Source: Rhizoclosmatium globosum | Taxonomy: Eukaryota > Chytridiomycota > Chytridiomycetes > Chytridiales > Chytriomycetaceae | Assembly (NCBI GenBank): GCA_002104985.1 | Contig: MCGO01000165.1 | Span: forward strand, 20,990 to 84,989 | DNA: 64,000 bases | Direction of reading: 5' to 3' | Shown here: one piece after another, positions 12,360-24,936 of the stretch | How the letters are laid out: each line of letters begins with the position of its first letter | How positions within the stretch are numbered: the stretch's first letter is position 1 | Made by a program: the position numbers and the translations under genes | The notes under the pieces: generated by a model | The model's input: the letters and a program-made list of their open reading frames with translations, nothing else | Told to the model about the DNA's origin: nothing | Database searches by the model: none

Positions 12360-13521
12360 ATGAAAAGTATAAGAAGGGCAGGTTTCACACAGCAGAATCC
12401 TCACTCAAACTCCAACAAAATGTACCATTCGTTTGTCCAGCAAATGCTCCAGGATCGTTCGGTTGGTTCCTTACACCCCTTCCGTCATGTAACTCAGTCA
12501 CTTATACCCCAACAGGGACGCCCTGCGTCTTGGAATGTCCCTCGTTATTCTGTGCGTCAAGACGACTTTGAAGATCAACAAGACTACGGCTTTCCGCGCA
12601 TGACTATGAACCACTCACCGTCTCGTGTTCTGTCCCATGACGTTAACGCCCTACCAACTCGTGGTCGTCCATACCCTCTCTCTCGCTACCAAGGCTTGAT
12701 GAATGATTTGAAAGCCGACGAAGAAATGTTCAAGCAGGCTGGATACCCAGAAGGCTACTTGTATATGAAGCAACGTCGTGTCGAGGACTTCCAACGTGAA
12801 ACCCAACAGTCCCAGCGCAACACGGAAAAAGAAATGCAGCAGACCGGAGAAATGGCTATGAAGGATACCATTATGAAAGAGCTCATGGTAGACAAGATTC
12901 GTGACGAAAAGAAAGTGAGTTTTATTTCTTATTGAGTGCATGCAAATTGATGCAATACCGACTTTTATTAAATATTCCTATTTACAGTTCGAACTCTTGG
13001 CCCAACTCCTGAACAAGCGTCGTCAAGCTCATCCACTTCTTGCACTCTCGGTCCAACTGGCTCATGGAAAGCCCGCTCCACCATCTGAAGACCTTGTCTC
13101 TCTCCTTCATGAGAATACTTCCATCGAGTTCGCCATTATGGACATTGCCGAAGCAATGCTCAGCAACAAGAAGCGTGCCAACCGTCTTATCAACTCTCTC
13201 GCGTATGCTCGCAAGGTTACTGCCTCCACAGATCAAGAGCTGGCAGATGAAGAAGCTTATGACAAGCGCTTCGATGATTTGATCGCGCAGTTGCTTCAAG
13301 ACGACGTTGGATCCAAGTTGCTTGACGCGGGCGCATTGAATGAGATTCTTACTCAGTACGAACACAACGATCAACAACAGCAAGAACAGGCCCCATCCAA
13401 CATTCCCCAACAAAAGCAAGCCAGCAAAGCGGGATCTCCTCGCGGAACTGCAAAAGAATCCGGAAGTGAGTCTGGAGTCTCGGGGTCAGGAAAGGATCGT
13501 GGGGGAACGTCAAAGAAGTAA
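12360..13521 (+). CDS. Unrecognised protein, possibly mitochondrial
   Basis: Two exons joined across an intron at about 12916-12987 (donor GTGAGT after the codons for DEKK, acceptor TTACAG) give a protein of about 360 residues. The first ATG (12360) gives a basic, Ser/Gln/Asn-rich N-terminus that could act as a mitochondrial presequence. A second in-frame ATG at 12420 is an alternative start. The middle (PYPLSRYQGLMNDLKADEE onward, then Q/E-rich and DTIMKELMVDKIRDEKK) looks helical. Exon 2 is helical, with KKRANRLINSLAYARKV, and ends in a Q-, S- and G-rich tail. It is transcribed in the same direction as POL2, 144 bp downstream. No family was recognised. Confidence 0.7.
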
Positions 13522-13629
13522 CTGAGGAAGAGAAGGATTTGTTGTGCTTTTTTGCTGAACTCAATTCAATAATATTATTATTTTCATTCAATTCACCAAA
13601 CATCACCAAAATGTGGTATAAAGTAACTA

Positions 13630-16600
13630 CTAGGTCGATGTGGCTTGAACAGCTGGTCCAAGTCGTGATAAGATGGAACTGCTACCTCCTCCACTTAAAA
13701 CCCCACTCATGTCTTTGGTTAACGTCTTGTTAGCGAAAGGACCCATAGCTCCTTCATGTCGTAACGTTTTTGAAATATGTTGCGGAGGTTGTGCAGCAAT
13801 TGCATGGGCAATTTTGGCAGTGTTCGCAGAATCTTTTCCGACAAAATTGATGGTATCTTCTCCAGTTCGTAACAAGTAGGTGTATAAGGAAGCGGCCAGC
13901 CTGGTGCGAAGGTCCTTTAACTCCTCATTGGCAGCACCAGCCGTGACTTCATCAAGTGTTGTGATAAGTTGATCAAGGGCCGAATATGGTAGTAATTTCA
14001 CGCTGTGGCTGGGTTGTATGCGGTCACCAAATTCAGGCAAAGAGTTGGTATACTTAGTTTGTACGTTAGTGTTTCAGATACGCCAGCACCAAAAGACTCA
14101 CTTGGGTCACAAAATCAATGGCAAATTGAGCTGCCTTTTTCGTCAAGTTATGGCTGAGGTAAACGTGAATCAAATCTTCGGGTTTCTCGACCTGTGCATT
14201 GATCTGTTAGGGAATAGTTACACTATCCATGATTTTGTCACCTTGAAACCATTGATCAACCAATCAGGCAAATCAACCTTTGAGCTTTGTACCAGACTTC
14301 GATCTGCAATCGCTTTCCGCAGCGTATACGTGGTATGCTTTCTTTTTCGTTGCTGTTGTTCCAGTCTCAACTTTAGAGATAACCACGCCTTATCAGAGTT
14401 GGTCCCTTCCCACTCCACAGGAGCATCATCAATAACTGGCTGATATGGAGCCTTGATGCTGTGGTATTTTTAGCTGCGACCTGGAATTCAACAAAATCCT
14501 TACCCAGAGTTAATGTCAGCTTCCATCAGAACCACGCAATGTGCCCCGAAGCGTCCAAATATTTCATCCAACCTTATTTCAAAAGTTTCAGCAAGAAGAA
14601 TCGCTTGGTCAAACTGAGCGTTTTCAGCAAGCAACTTCACGGCAACTTCTGGGTCAGGAAGGCCGGCTGATACTGACAAGTCGCGGTAATGATGAGCAAG
14701 AGTTAACTTTGCCATAGTCAGCGTGTATTCTTTGCGAATTTCATCCAAGTCAACAATTTCTTGGTTTCTTGCTTGGGATGTGACTGCAACTTCATCGTTA
14801 ACATTTGGAACTCGATAGTCAGGGGACATACCATTTGCTCCATAGTCAGAATCGTTGGTAACGAGTCCAACTTTTCTTCGCTTTGCCTACTCGCAAGTTT
14901 TAAAACAATAGAACTAAGACGCATGACGTTACCAATGGATGAGATGCACTTTCCAAAGTCGTTTTGTACAAAATCCAACGGTAATCTTCAGCAACAAGCG
15001 ACAAGGAGTTGATGGCCGCCAAATACGCCCTTGATTGCTCGGTGATCACCCCAACGAGCGACCCGCCACCGATATCCAAAGAAGACACAGAATTCAATCG
15101 ACGAGCGTAGTCATACATGATTGCAGCGGCTATTAGGTTGAGTCAAATTCCGGTCAAAACAGAAAAGACGCGTTACCATCTCTGTTGTTTCCTCGAGTCG
15201 TGTAATAACAATACAGAATTTGATGATAATTGGGTTCACTGATGGGAGTTCCTTTCTGCGCCGATGGAATTGGAGCAACTTTTCTTGCTTTAGCTTGGAA
15301 AATGAGTGTTTCTTCTACTTCAGATTGAAGTTTTCCAAACACATATCGACAACACAAAGCATCGATTTCATGATTCTGACACAGAGCAGTGATAAAGCTT
15401 CGGATGCATATTTTTTGCCTGTAGATGAATACGTCAGTTCAAAGGATGGGGGGAAGTTGGAGGATTTACGTCTCAATCTCAGCTTCCTTCAAAAATCCAT
15501 GAGCAGATTCAAATTCTTTGGCTTCTAAGGAGTGAGAAAACATGGTTTTCCAGAGAGACTCGTACAATTCCTTTTGAAGTTTTTTCTAAATAGTTGGTAA
15601 GTTATCAACTTCAGGATACATGCAAACAAACCTCCTTGTCTGGGATAACACCTAAGGCCAATTTCGCAAAATGTGCGACCACTTTATGTACTCGTTCTTC
15701 TTCAAAGAGAGCAATCACATGGCGATAGTATCCCAATTCCCCACCAACCAATACTGAGTCTTCTAGAAGCAAGTGCCATTCCTTCTCAAGTTTACCAAGA
15801 CCTTATTTTCAAAAGTTAGATGCCTTTACCAGGGGATTCACAAATCATACCACCAATGAAGCAATTTCCAGCCTTCTCCAGAGCCACCTTTGCTGCATCA
15901 TAGTCACCAGCTTTCAACTTCGCAAAGCCGTCCAAATACTGCAAGCTATTGGTTTCCTTTGGGTAAAACCCAAGTAATTCGACAGCTATCTTGGCTTGAC
16001 CTGCTGAAGCAAGAGCCCAACAAGAATACATAAGGAGACTTGAAACTTTGAGAGGAGGTGCAGATTGTAGCTGTTGTTGAGTGGATGTTTGTTCGGCGAC
16101 AGCAAACAAGCCTAAAGAGCGGAATACTGTGTATACAAATTCGAGCAATACAGCCCCCTTAGACTCAACAGTCTTGGTCGGTTTCTTGATTTGGAGCCCT
16201 TTACTGCCTTCTTTGGAGAAGGCGCGACTAAGGAAGAGAGACAGAGGCAGCTTTTCGGAAATAGAAGATCCTTCCACATCCAAATCCATCATATCGTCAG
16301 TCTGGCTTTTAGATTCAACAGTTATGACGTTCGTCTTTGAGATCCACTCGGCGACGACGACATTCTGGTAAAGACCAACCCATCGTGCCACTTCTTTCTT
16401 TCCAACATTGCCTTGGTTGAGTCCAACTAATACACCCAACAAAACCAAGATATTTTCAGAAACCTTAACTCGAGCGGCGACCACTTCAACAAAAGTTTTG
16501 ACCCCCAAACTCTGAACCCACTCTTCCTGTTCTCCAACCGTACTTGAACCAAGTTTGAACAAGTCTACTAGGCCTTTTCGTCCAGGACTTTGACTAGCAC

Positions 16601-18926
16601 CTCCCGATACACCAAAAGCGTTCGCCACAAATTGTAACACTTCTTCGATACCTCCCAAAACGCTAGCCACTCCAACTTGAATTCGGTTCCTCTTCTCCCC
16701 ACTCAGAGACTCTTTGAACCACTTTTCAAAGCCGGGTCTCAACACACTAGCCTCAACACTTCCCTGAACGGGCTTCTTCAAAGCTTCGCGAACACTCGCC
16801 AAGAAACCGGAACGTTCACGAACAGATAACGTTTCGTTCACAACGTTCAACAAGTTATTCAAATTTTCCACACCGGCCCTAAAACGTTGCTCCGAAATGG
16901 AATGAAGGTAGGGGTGGCCTCGAAGTACGTCTGTTGGTACAAGAACCATGTTTGGAAGTTCAAGTCCTTCAATAGGATCTACAGGCCGCAAAGCAGAAAT
17001 CTGCCCACGTCTCGAAATGAGTAATCCAAGCGGTAGACCAGAGGCAGTTGAGACTCCGAATGCAGCGTGTTCCGTCTTGTCGAGTTCAATACAGTATTCC
17101 AACAACTGATGCCATCGCTGCAAAACAGCCTGCTTCTTGTCAACAGGCCCTCCACTACTGTTGCTGTCAAGACCACGTTCCAACATAGTTGAAACAGCAT
17201 TCTTCACATCTCTCACTTCTTCCACACACGAAACAACTCTACTCCTTGCCGTTCCCAACACACTTTGAAACTCTCTCACAACAACATCTCCTGCACCCTT
17301 CCACCATTTCCCCGCCCAGTTCTCAAAAGCACACAAGACAGTATGCGCACTAAACCGGCCTCCATCAAATATATAGTCGGCGTATTCTTTGGCGTCCGAG
17401 AATTGAGTTGGTTCGGAAAATGAGGTAGTAGAAGAGATAAGCTCCCATCGCTCCCCAAATGCAGTGCCGCTTCGGACACGAAGCCCTGATACATCTTCTG
17501 CACCGCCAATTTCAACGTCTCCAACAACGATCCGTGAATTTGTAGTAACGCAAAAGATTTGGTACCATTCAGAGTCACCACCGATACCCATGTCTACATC
17601 GTCGTCCTCAATAGGCATACGAGACGGGGTTCTTGGGGCTGATGAAGGGCGTGGAGATGACTGGGTGAAATCAAAGTCCTTTATGATGTGGGGTGGGGCT
17701 GATTTCTTCCCAATGAGGTGAATTTGGCGGAATTGACCAAAAGGTGTGATTTCACCTTCAAAGATGTCAAACTATTAAGAAATTAGAAACTTAATATCGT
17801 AAATGAAACCTCGTGAAATGAACTTACTGCAACAGCAGCATCCATCTCATCAAAATCTTCATCGTAGTCAGTAGCATAATTTAATACAGCGAGCTTGAAT
17901 GATAGAAGGGCGCCATTAGTGGCTGGGTCAGGGAGAGACTTGAGACCAAACACTTTGATTGCATTGCAGAAAGTATTGAGGGAGTCTTTTTGAGGAAGAA
18001 GGCTCGATAAAGTGGAATCAGTTGATGAACCCAACAAAAAACTCATGTTTGCCCCGCCATTGGTCGCAATCACTGAAGACGTTGGGATGGTTTTGAGATG
18101 TTTCCTTCCCACCAAATCATAAACGCGAACATTTCTATCCCTGCAGTATGCTAAAACGTAAACGCCAGCTTCATATGATACAGATGTGAGAGCGATGGGT
18201 TGAATGTGCTTTGCGTGAGTAGGGTCAATTGGTTGAAGGGAAGGTGTGTTGGGGGCAGTAGCAGCACGTCCGAATAATTTCATTGGAGTAGCAAGATAAG
18301 AGGAGAGAGAGCGTTGTTCTTCTTGAGCCAAATCGAATTCACGGTTGTCTATGGGTTGTTGCGTTGTTGAGTGACGGTTGTTGGTCGAAGCGAAAAGGCA
18401 ACCCACCAAACAGCTCTGCACGCATATCCAACACGACAATGCGGGCATTGGCCGTGCTCACGACGACCGTGTCCAAGTCGGCAAAGTGCACCAACTGCGG
18501 ACGCACAGACAGAGAGCACACGCTGAAGCGCGCCGGGTCGAGCACCCGACCGCGGCCGAGGGCTTCCCACAGCCCAACATCGGCCGGCACAACAAGCCGC
18601 ACAATGTGGCTTGCTAATGCAACGAGCACGTGCACTGCGCCGTCGTCTGTCGCGCCGGCCGTTACCGCCAAAGCCGACGCCCCGGATCCCGAAAACACGA
18701 ACGCCGCACTTCTTCCGCGGAACGACACACTCGCCGCCCGGCCAGAAACGCGCACAGAAAACAGGGAACCAAACGCGACAACATCGGCCCCAGTTGCATG
18801 ACTGGCCGCGTCTTCATCGATGCCTCCTTCGCCTGGGACTGGCACTGTGTACCATATCATAGCACTCTCGCTTTCAAGGGGCGGTCCTCGGTGTGCGGGC
18901 GCTGTCCATGTATCAACAAGGAACAT
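13630..18926 (-). CDS. NUP160: Nuclear pore Y-complex subunit NUP160/Nup120
   Basis: Scaffold nucleoporin of the Y (Nup84/Nup107) complex, about 1,400-1,500 residues in about eight exons. The N-terminal half is a beta-propeller; the first exon (18926 to about 18340) is GC-rich and contains LVHFADLDTVVVSTANARIV, and exon 2 has VLAYCRDRNVRVYDLVGRK. The C-terminal half is alpha-helical, with hallmarks of the family: NYHQILYCYYTTRGNNRD followed by MYDYARRLN, then SRAYLAAINSLSLVAEDYRW, then LDEIRKEYTLTMAKLTLAHH and AILLAETFEIRLDEIFGRF. This order and spacing match vertebrate NUP160. The start is the first ATG (MFLVDTW). The gene faces the 12360 gene tail to tail, with stops about 110 bp apart. Confidence 0.88.
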
Positions 18927-19083
18927 CTTTGCTTGCTTTTTTCGCTATGGTGTTTCAAGAAGCCAGGCAAGAAGAAGAATGATAAACGATCAAATAATAA
19001 TATATTCAACAGAACTTCTTCAAGATATGCACTTCAACTCAACTATCCCATCTGCAACTTCACTTCACCAACATCATACATTT

Positions 19084-20081
19084 CTAACGGTTCTCCCTCA
19101 CATACTCTACATATTCATCCAACAATACTGGCCATGCACTAGATTCGTCGTAGTTACTTAAATCGTCCTTCACACTTGTGCTAAAATCATAAAAGCTTTT
19201 CCATTGATCCATCGTCACAACTTTCACGTTACTTCCCGGTCCTTCTTCGTCGTCCAAGTACTCAATAAACTCGTCTACATGCCGATAAAGTTGTTTGTCG
19301 CTCAGAAGGAGCTTCCACAGACCTTTCGCAATCTAGAATAAGAGCCCAAATTAGGATACAGCGACAACGGCAATCACAATCAATATAATACTCACGTCAA
19401 CACCGACGTACTTTCGCCCTTTACTTTCCTTTCCAAATTGAAACGCCCACACATAAATCTCCTTTGTTTCTCCAGAGTCTTTTAACAACGCTTCCAGTGT
19501 CCCAACTTTTCTCTTGAGTTTTTCGGTCGAATCAACGCTGTAGAAAGCGTGTTAGTCTCTTCCTATTCACGAACCAACCAATACTCAACTCCAACAGCTG
19601 CATTCCATTCATCCATTCCGCCCGCGAAAACACACCCATACTTGCAGCCTTCAATTTATACGCAAGTGCCAGAACAAGAGCCTAGTAAATGAAGAGTTGG
19701 TGTGGGTTAGCTGCAAAAGAAATATCAACTGAACCTCACCCCCGACGGATCCAATCCACAGTCTTCACAAAACCTCAGAATTCCATCAATTTCAATCTGG
19801 TCTTTCTCGCTTTGGTCTTTGTCCACGTACGAGTCGAACCAGGCTGCGCATGTCAATGCATTCCACCTCGTATCGATCGAAGGCGCCGAGACACGATGAT
19901 GACTTGTTGATGAAGTTGTACTTGATTCGGTGTTTCTTCGCTTTTGGTGTTTGAGGGGAGGAGAGGTTGCTTCGGGTGTGATTGTTTGTTGTGCTTGTCC
20001 CGTTGAAGAACGTGTTCGCTTGCCGGATGTCACTAGTACTGGTTCAGTAGCTTGTAGTGCGGGTTTTCGGCGAGGAGGCAT
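19084..20081 (-). CDS. DCN1: DCN1-like cullin neddylation co-E3
   Basis: Promotes transfer of NEDD8 from Ubc12 to cullins. The protein of about 270 residues is encoded in about four exons separated by introns of about 50 nt. A basic, Ser/Thr-rich N-terminal extension (MPPRRKPALQATEP...) precedes the PONY/DCUN1 domain, which begins with WFDSYVDKDQSEKDQIEIDG and continues with ILRFCEDCGLDPSG. Downstream exons give FQFGKESKGRKYVGVD, LWKLLLSDKQLY, and near the end SAWPVLLDEYVEYVREN, all typical of the potentiating-neddylation domain. The N-terminus lacks the MGxx myristoylation site of DCUN1D3 and resembles DCN1/DCUN1D4-5 with an extension. It lies between NUP160 and the Rho-like genes, all on the same strand. 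Confidence 0.9.
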
Positions 20082-20213
20082 TTTGTAACGGTGTAGGAAG
20101 GTTTGGTGGTGGGTTAGGTTGGGTGCTTGCTTTGACAAAAACAAAGACAAAGGAAATGAGGAAAAGAGTTTTAAGTTTCAACTCATCCTCAAAATTCATC
20201 TTCTTAAATCATG

Positions 20214-20933
20214 CTATATTATTGTACATTTTGACGGCTTGTGGGGCTTTGGGGCAAGTGAGGCATCGGCAGCACACTCAAACACACGTTCCACACCTTC
20301 TCCACTGCCAGCAGAGCATTCCAAGTAACGATAAGCACCAATGGCCTCGGCAGCAGCTTCTCCCTTGTATTAAAAATTTAAGATCCATCTTAAAGAGAAA
20401 TTATAGGTACGCGCCTCTGCGTAAGTCACAGAATCCGTTTCATTTCTCACATCAATTTTTAAACTCGCAAGAATGTACGGCGCCAATTCTCCGTATCGTA
20501 GTATCTCAGGTATCAACTGATATTGTAATTAAAACCAACGGTCAGGCAAAGCATGAAGGACCAACCTTGGATCGCACATTCACAAAGGATTCACGATTAT
20601 GCACAGCAAAGGCAAGAATGATAACATCAGAGCCCGGATAACTCAATGGCCTCAAGCGATCATACTCCTCTCCACAGCCGGCAACTGTATCCCACGCTAC
20701 AAAGGTGACAATACAATCATCGACAGCTACTTGAACATATTGTGGTTCAAATACTCGGGGCAAATAAACCTATCGTTGTGAATGGGGCGAATTAAAAGAC
20801 TCCAATCGAAACTCACTGTGGGAAACACCTTGTGTGCGTAAACATATAGCAAGCAAGTCTTGCCAATGGAAGCATCGCCAACGATCAAGAGCTTACGATG
20901 ATACGTTTTTGGCTGTGTCTCCTCGTCAGCCAT
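20214..20933 (-). CDS. Divergent Rho-like small GTPase 1 (altered G motifs, CAAX)
   Basis: About four exons encode a Rho-family protein of about 190 residues. P-loop is VGDASIGKTCLL, so the glycine equivalent to Gly12 is alanine. Switch I reads VYLPRVFE, with arginine where Rho proteins have the Mg-coordinating threonine. Switch II reads DTVAGCGEEYDRLRPLSYP, with the catalytic glutamine lost and an inserted residue. The guanine-specificity loop is LKIDVR, with leucine for T/N. The G5 loop ECSAGSGEGV and a terminal CTII CAAX box (for prenylation) are present. It likely acts at membranes. Loss of catalytic positions implies no or slow GTP hydrolysis, as in Rnd-type proteins; this is inference. 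A similarly altered paralogue lies 44 bp upstream. Confidence 0.8.
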
Positions 20934-20977
20934 CCTGTTGAAGTCCGACGAAAATAACTGATAACACTTTAATGGGC

Positions 20978-21746
20978 TCAAAATAAAACACATTTCGGTT
21001 TCCTTTCCTTTACACCTGAAGTATAGGCAATTGATGCACGTGCAGCATCTTCAAACACTGCATCCACTCCATCTCCTGTAAGAGCAGAGCATTCCCGATA
21101 ACTAAAAGCGCCCAACTCTTCAGCAGTGTCAAGGCCCTACAGGTAATAAAACTGTTATTAGTATAGCGCAAACTAGTCGCTACAAACTTGTTTGAAAGAG
21201 ACTGGTGACTGATTTGTTTTTCGAGTCTGAAGCTCATTTTTGACAGCATCATCATATCTCAAATCGATCTTCAGGCCAACAAGTATGAATGGGACTCCAG
21301 GACAAAATTGGCGCATTTCTTGGACATACTGGGAGTGATTTTGATTAACAACAGTATACGTGAGCACAATCAAGGCACAACCTTTGATCGCACATTCTGC
21401 AGCGAATCCAGATTATCGACAGAGTAACATACCAAGAAGATGGTAGCATCTTGGAACATCAAAGGCCTTACGTGGTCGTAGGCTTCATCGCTCACCGTAT
21501 CAACCAAGGCCAAAAGTACGTTACTTCCATCAACGGTTATTTCAGAAGCCCAGCCCTGAAACACCGTGGGAATGTATAGCTGTACGTAAGAGTCAATTGA
21601 TCAATGCACTAACTCAGAAGCAGGCAAGCATTGATTGTATGTACCGACGGAAACTGCTTTCTTACAAAGGCAGTAAAGAGACAAGTCTTCCCGCATGAGT
21701 CGTCTCCGATTGCAAGGATCTTCCCACAGTATTTGCTATGACTCAT
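20978..21746 (-). CDS. Divergent Rho-like small GTPase 2 (Gly12-to-Asp type, CAAX)
   Basis: Paralogue of the preceding gene, about 190-200 residues in about four exons, starting at MSHSKYCGKILAIG. The P-loop is IGDDSCGKTCLF, placing aspartate at the position of Gly12. Switch I retains threonine (YIPTVFQGW). Switch II is DTVSDEAYDHVRP, lacking the AGQ residues needed for hydrolysis. The nucleotide-specificity loop is VGLKIDLR. G5 is ECSALTGDGV. The C-terminus is basic and ends KERKPKCVLF, a CAAX box. The position of the tandem pair and the shared LKID loop point to one duplication followed by fast divergence. Regulation is probably by expression level or membrane targeting rather than GAPs; that is inference. 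Confidence 0.8.
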
Positions 21747-21882
21747 CCAATAGAGAGATGGAAATTAATTAATTATTCTTTCAGAAATTAAAAAAACTAA
21801 GTGAGAGGAAAGGAAAGAGAAGGCAGACGTCTTTGTTCTGGAATCCAAGTCCAAGAAACACACCACCACCCTATTCCTCGCA
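21747..21882. promoter_or_regulatory. Shared intergenic promoter region
   Basis: The start codons of GTPase 2 (minus strand) and the coiled-coil gene (plus strand) lie only about 136 bp apart, so the two divergent genes must share this short AT-rich control region. No individual factor site was identified. Confidence 0.4.
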
Positions 21883-24837
21883 ATGAACTCACCGCGACGG
21901 AGGCGACTCGCCGAACTCGAACGCGAACGAACACTGTTTGGAGCGTCGCCAGCGCTTACGTCATCAAGTCGCGGCGAAGCGGACGAGGGCGGGGCCGGGG
22001 CAAGTGTCCGCGGGCGCCTGCTTGTCACGCGCGACGGACGACACGTGTTTGTTGAAGAAGACCGCGACCGAGAACTCTTGAGCGACAGAGAAACAGAGAA
22101 AGAGAAAGAGAAAGAGAAAGTTGCCGAGAAAGAGAAAGATGCTCAGAATGTCGGCTCGTTCGAGGCGTCAATGGCCTCACTCGCTGCCCTCATCGCAAAG
22201 TCGCCTTCTTCAGCTTCACACAACTCGCACAGTGACAATCGCACGTGCGTATCGTGCGAGGCTGCGAGTCAACTGCGGAAGCTGGACCAGTGGCGGCCGG
22301 CTTCATCAACAGCCACATCAAAGAAGTCGGCTGCGAACAAGGTACTCCTCCTTCTCTATCTAGTATCTACCTCATAAACTAACATACATACATCCAGGCT
22401 CAAGCTCAGACATCAACTGACAAAACTCTGCTTGCCCTCATTGAACAGGAACGCGCGAGATACCTTCAGCTCGAATCAACTCACACAACACTCCTCGCGA
22501 ACCTGGCGCACTTACAACAGGCCCACCGTGCTGACATGTCGCGGCTCCAGGCTCAGCACAGACACACTCTCAACACAATTTCTCTTGATTCCCGTGAAAA
22601 GAGTGACCGTGTGACGCGAACTGTTCGCTCCCTCGTTGGAATCCTCAACAGATACACGGCGCCTGGGTCATCTGACCTCGTACCCGGAGAGTTTATGATT
22701 GACTCGGAGCATGGTGACGGCTCACAAGTTGTCGAATTACTTGTCGGGCGAATAGAATCTGTACTTCGCGCCTCATTAGACCGTGTCGATATGGTCGAAG
22801 ATGCTGTCGCAGAAGTCCGTGCCTCCAAAAAAGTTGTTTCAGAAAAGCTTCTGCAGCGTGAGCAAGAAATGAAGAAACTCGCACTTTTTGCAAAAGAAAA
22901 AGACGACGAACTCGTTACTGAACGTGATGCAAAAATGAAGCTGGAAGTTCGGGTGCTCCATTTGGAGCGGCATTTGGGGCAGAGGCAGGGAGAACTTGCG
23001 AAAATGAACGAGCTGTATCAAGGGAAAGTGGAAGAGGCCCAGGAACTAGTCAAGCTCAAAGAACGCTTTGAAAACACTTGTCGAACATTAGATGAGCTTG
23101 TGAGGCGTGAAAAAATGTATCTTGAAGAAATTGAAGCTGGGTCTGTGAAGGAGCGGAAACTCACGTCTGACCTAGAATCACTCACGAAACAACACGACAA
23201 GAAGTCAAAAGAACTGGAATCTATTCAAACTACTCTCACTGCAGAACTTTCAGCCGCAAAAGAACTTGAAGTCCGTCTCAGGAAAGATCTGAATGAATCG
23301 CTCAAAGTTTCTCTCGAGAAGGAACAAGAACTGCAAGAGCTTGAACGAATAATTCAAGGAGGCCAACAAGAAAACAACGCCCTCGCTGAGAAAATCATCA
23401 AACTCGACAACACAAATAACAACCTCACTGTCATCCTCAAAACAACCGAAAATGACCTCGCGCACTACAGACAAGCCGAATCCGACCTCCGCAACGACCT
23501 CACAAATCTTGTTTCTAAATACGAACAAACTGTCTCTGAGTTCCAATCCCTTCAACAAGAGCTTTCTGAAACCCAACAAAAACTGGACCAAGAAACAGCC
23601 AGCAAACTCGCCATGCAACAAGCAAACACATCCCGCCTCGAAGCCGTCGCCGAGAAACTAAATCTCCTCCAAAACTCTCTCGACGAACACCAATCCCAAC
23701 TCCACGAGCTCCGTGAAAACGAATCCTTGCTCCGAACTCAACTCCGTGAACGCGAGGAAGCGATTCTTGAGCAAGTGCATAAAATTGATACCCTTGAAAA
23801 GAGAATTGTTGAGCTTGAAGGCGATTTGGCGAAGGAAGGGGTTGCGCTTGAGACGATGCGGAGTAAAAAGAAGGAGGAGTTGATTGCTGTACAGGAAAAG
23901 TTTGTTGCTGCCAAAGCGGCTATGGATGCGGAAGTGAATACACTTCGGAATCAGTTGAATGCAAAGAGTGCTCAAGCTGCAGGACAGAGTGATGAGTTGG
24001 CGAGGATAAAGGTGAAGTATATTCAAGATTTCACGTGTCGAAAGATGCTGATATTTAATCAAACAGATTGAAATCTCGGAACTGACAGCAGACAGATTCC
24101 GCCTTGAATCAAGGCTTGCAGAACTCACCGCCCAGGACCAAACATCATCTCGCCAACTTGCCACTCTCGCACAACTCCTAAAACAAAAAGAACAAGACTT
24201 GTACGTAATGGGTATCAAACACGAAGCACTTGTTGAGCAAGTCCGATTACTAGAAGAAGAACTGCACATGTTCCGACAGAGCTCCTTCAAACGAGACATT
24301 GACATGCAAAAGCTTCAAAACAACGCGGAGGAGATTAAAAAACTGAAGGAACAGGCTGGTGTACTCGCTGGGCGGAGAGCAAGCATGGAGGCTGTGAAGC
24401 GACAAAGCAGTCTCGTCAATTTAGCAGGGCAGATTGCATCTACTGGAAGCAACTATAATTTGACTGGCGCGACGCCGATATCTGCAGCTCCGTTGTCACC
24501 ATTGGTGGAGAGGAAGAGTGGAGACGCTCTTGCAGGATCAGCAACACGTTTACAAGTCGAGATTCCAAGTGTTTCGCCACTGCTTGCTCGAGTGAGTGGA
24601 TTCGGTGCAGTGAGTAAAGGGTCTAGAACAGATTTGTCGAGGAGTAACAGTCAATCGTTGAGTCCGAATTTGGGGAGGAAAGAGTATGTTGCTGCATCTG
24701 CGGCATCTGCTACAACACCGAGCCCACTTTCGGCCTATTCACCTGCTCTTGTGACTGTTTCGTCGCCTTCGAAGCCGGACTCATCTATTCATGGGTTGGA
24801 GGATTATTTATCCGGGTTGTTATCCGACTCTAAATAA
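21883..24837 (+). CDS. Long coiled-coil protein
   Basis: Three exons (introns at about 22341-22398 and 24010-24069) encode a protein of about 940 residues. The N-terminus is basic and then acidic, with a KEKEKEK tract and a short CVSCEAA motif at about residue 125. From about residue 150 to 830 the sequence is almost continuous heptad-type coiled coil, rich in E, K, L and Q. The last 150 residues are Ser/Ala/Pro-rich and disordered (SLSPNLGRKEY, TPSPLSAYSPALVTVSSP). The first exon is clearly more GC-rich than the later ones. Layout resembles centrosomal, golgin or septal tether proteins, but no family-specific motif was recognised, so no function is assigned. Confidence 0.8.
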
Positions 24838-24936
24838 GTTATCAGTTATTCTTTTTAGTCCTTTTATTTAACTGCTTTTGATATAATACTCTATGTATGG
24901 AAGTACGGAGTAATACATTTTTCGTCTGTATGTGTA

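Noticed and set aside
23250..23621. Minus-strand hydrophobic frame inside the coiled-coil gene
   Set aside because: Antisense reading of E/K/Q-rich codons produces Phe/Leu/Ser-rich shadows.
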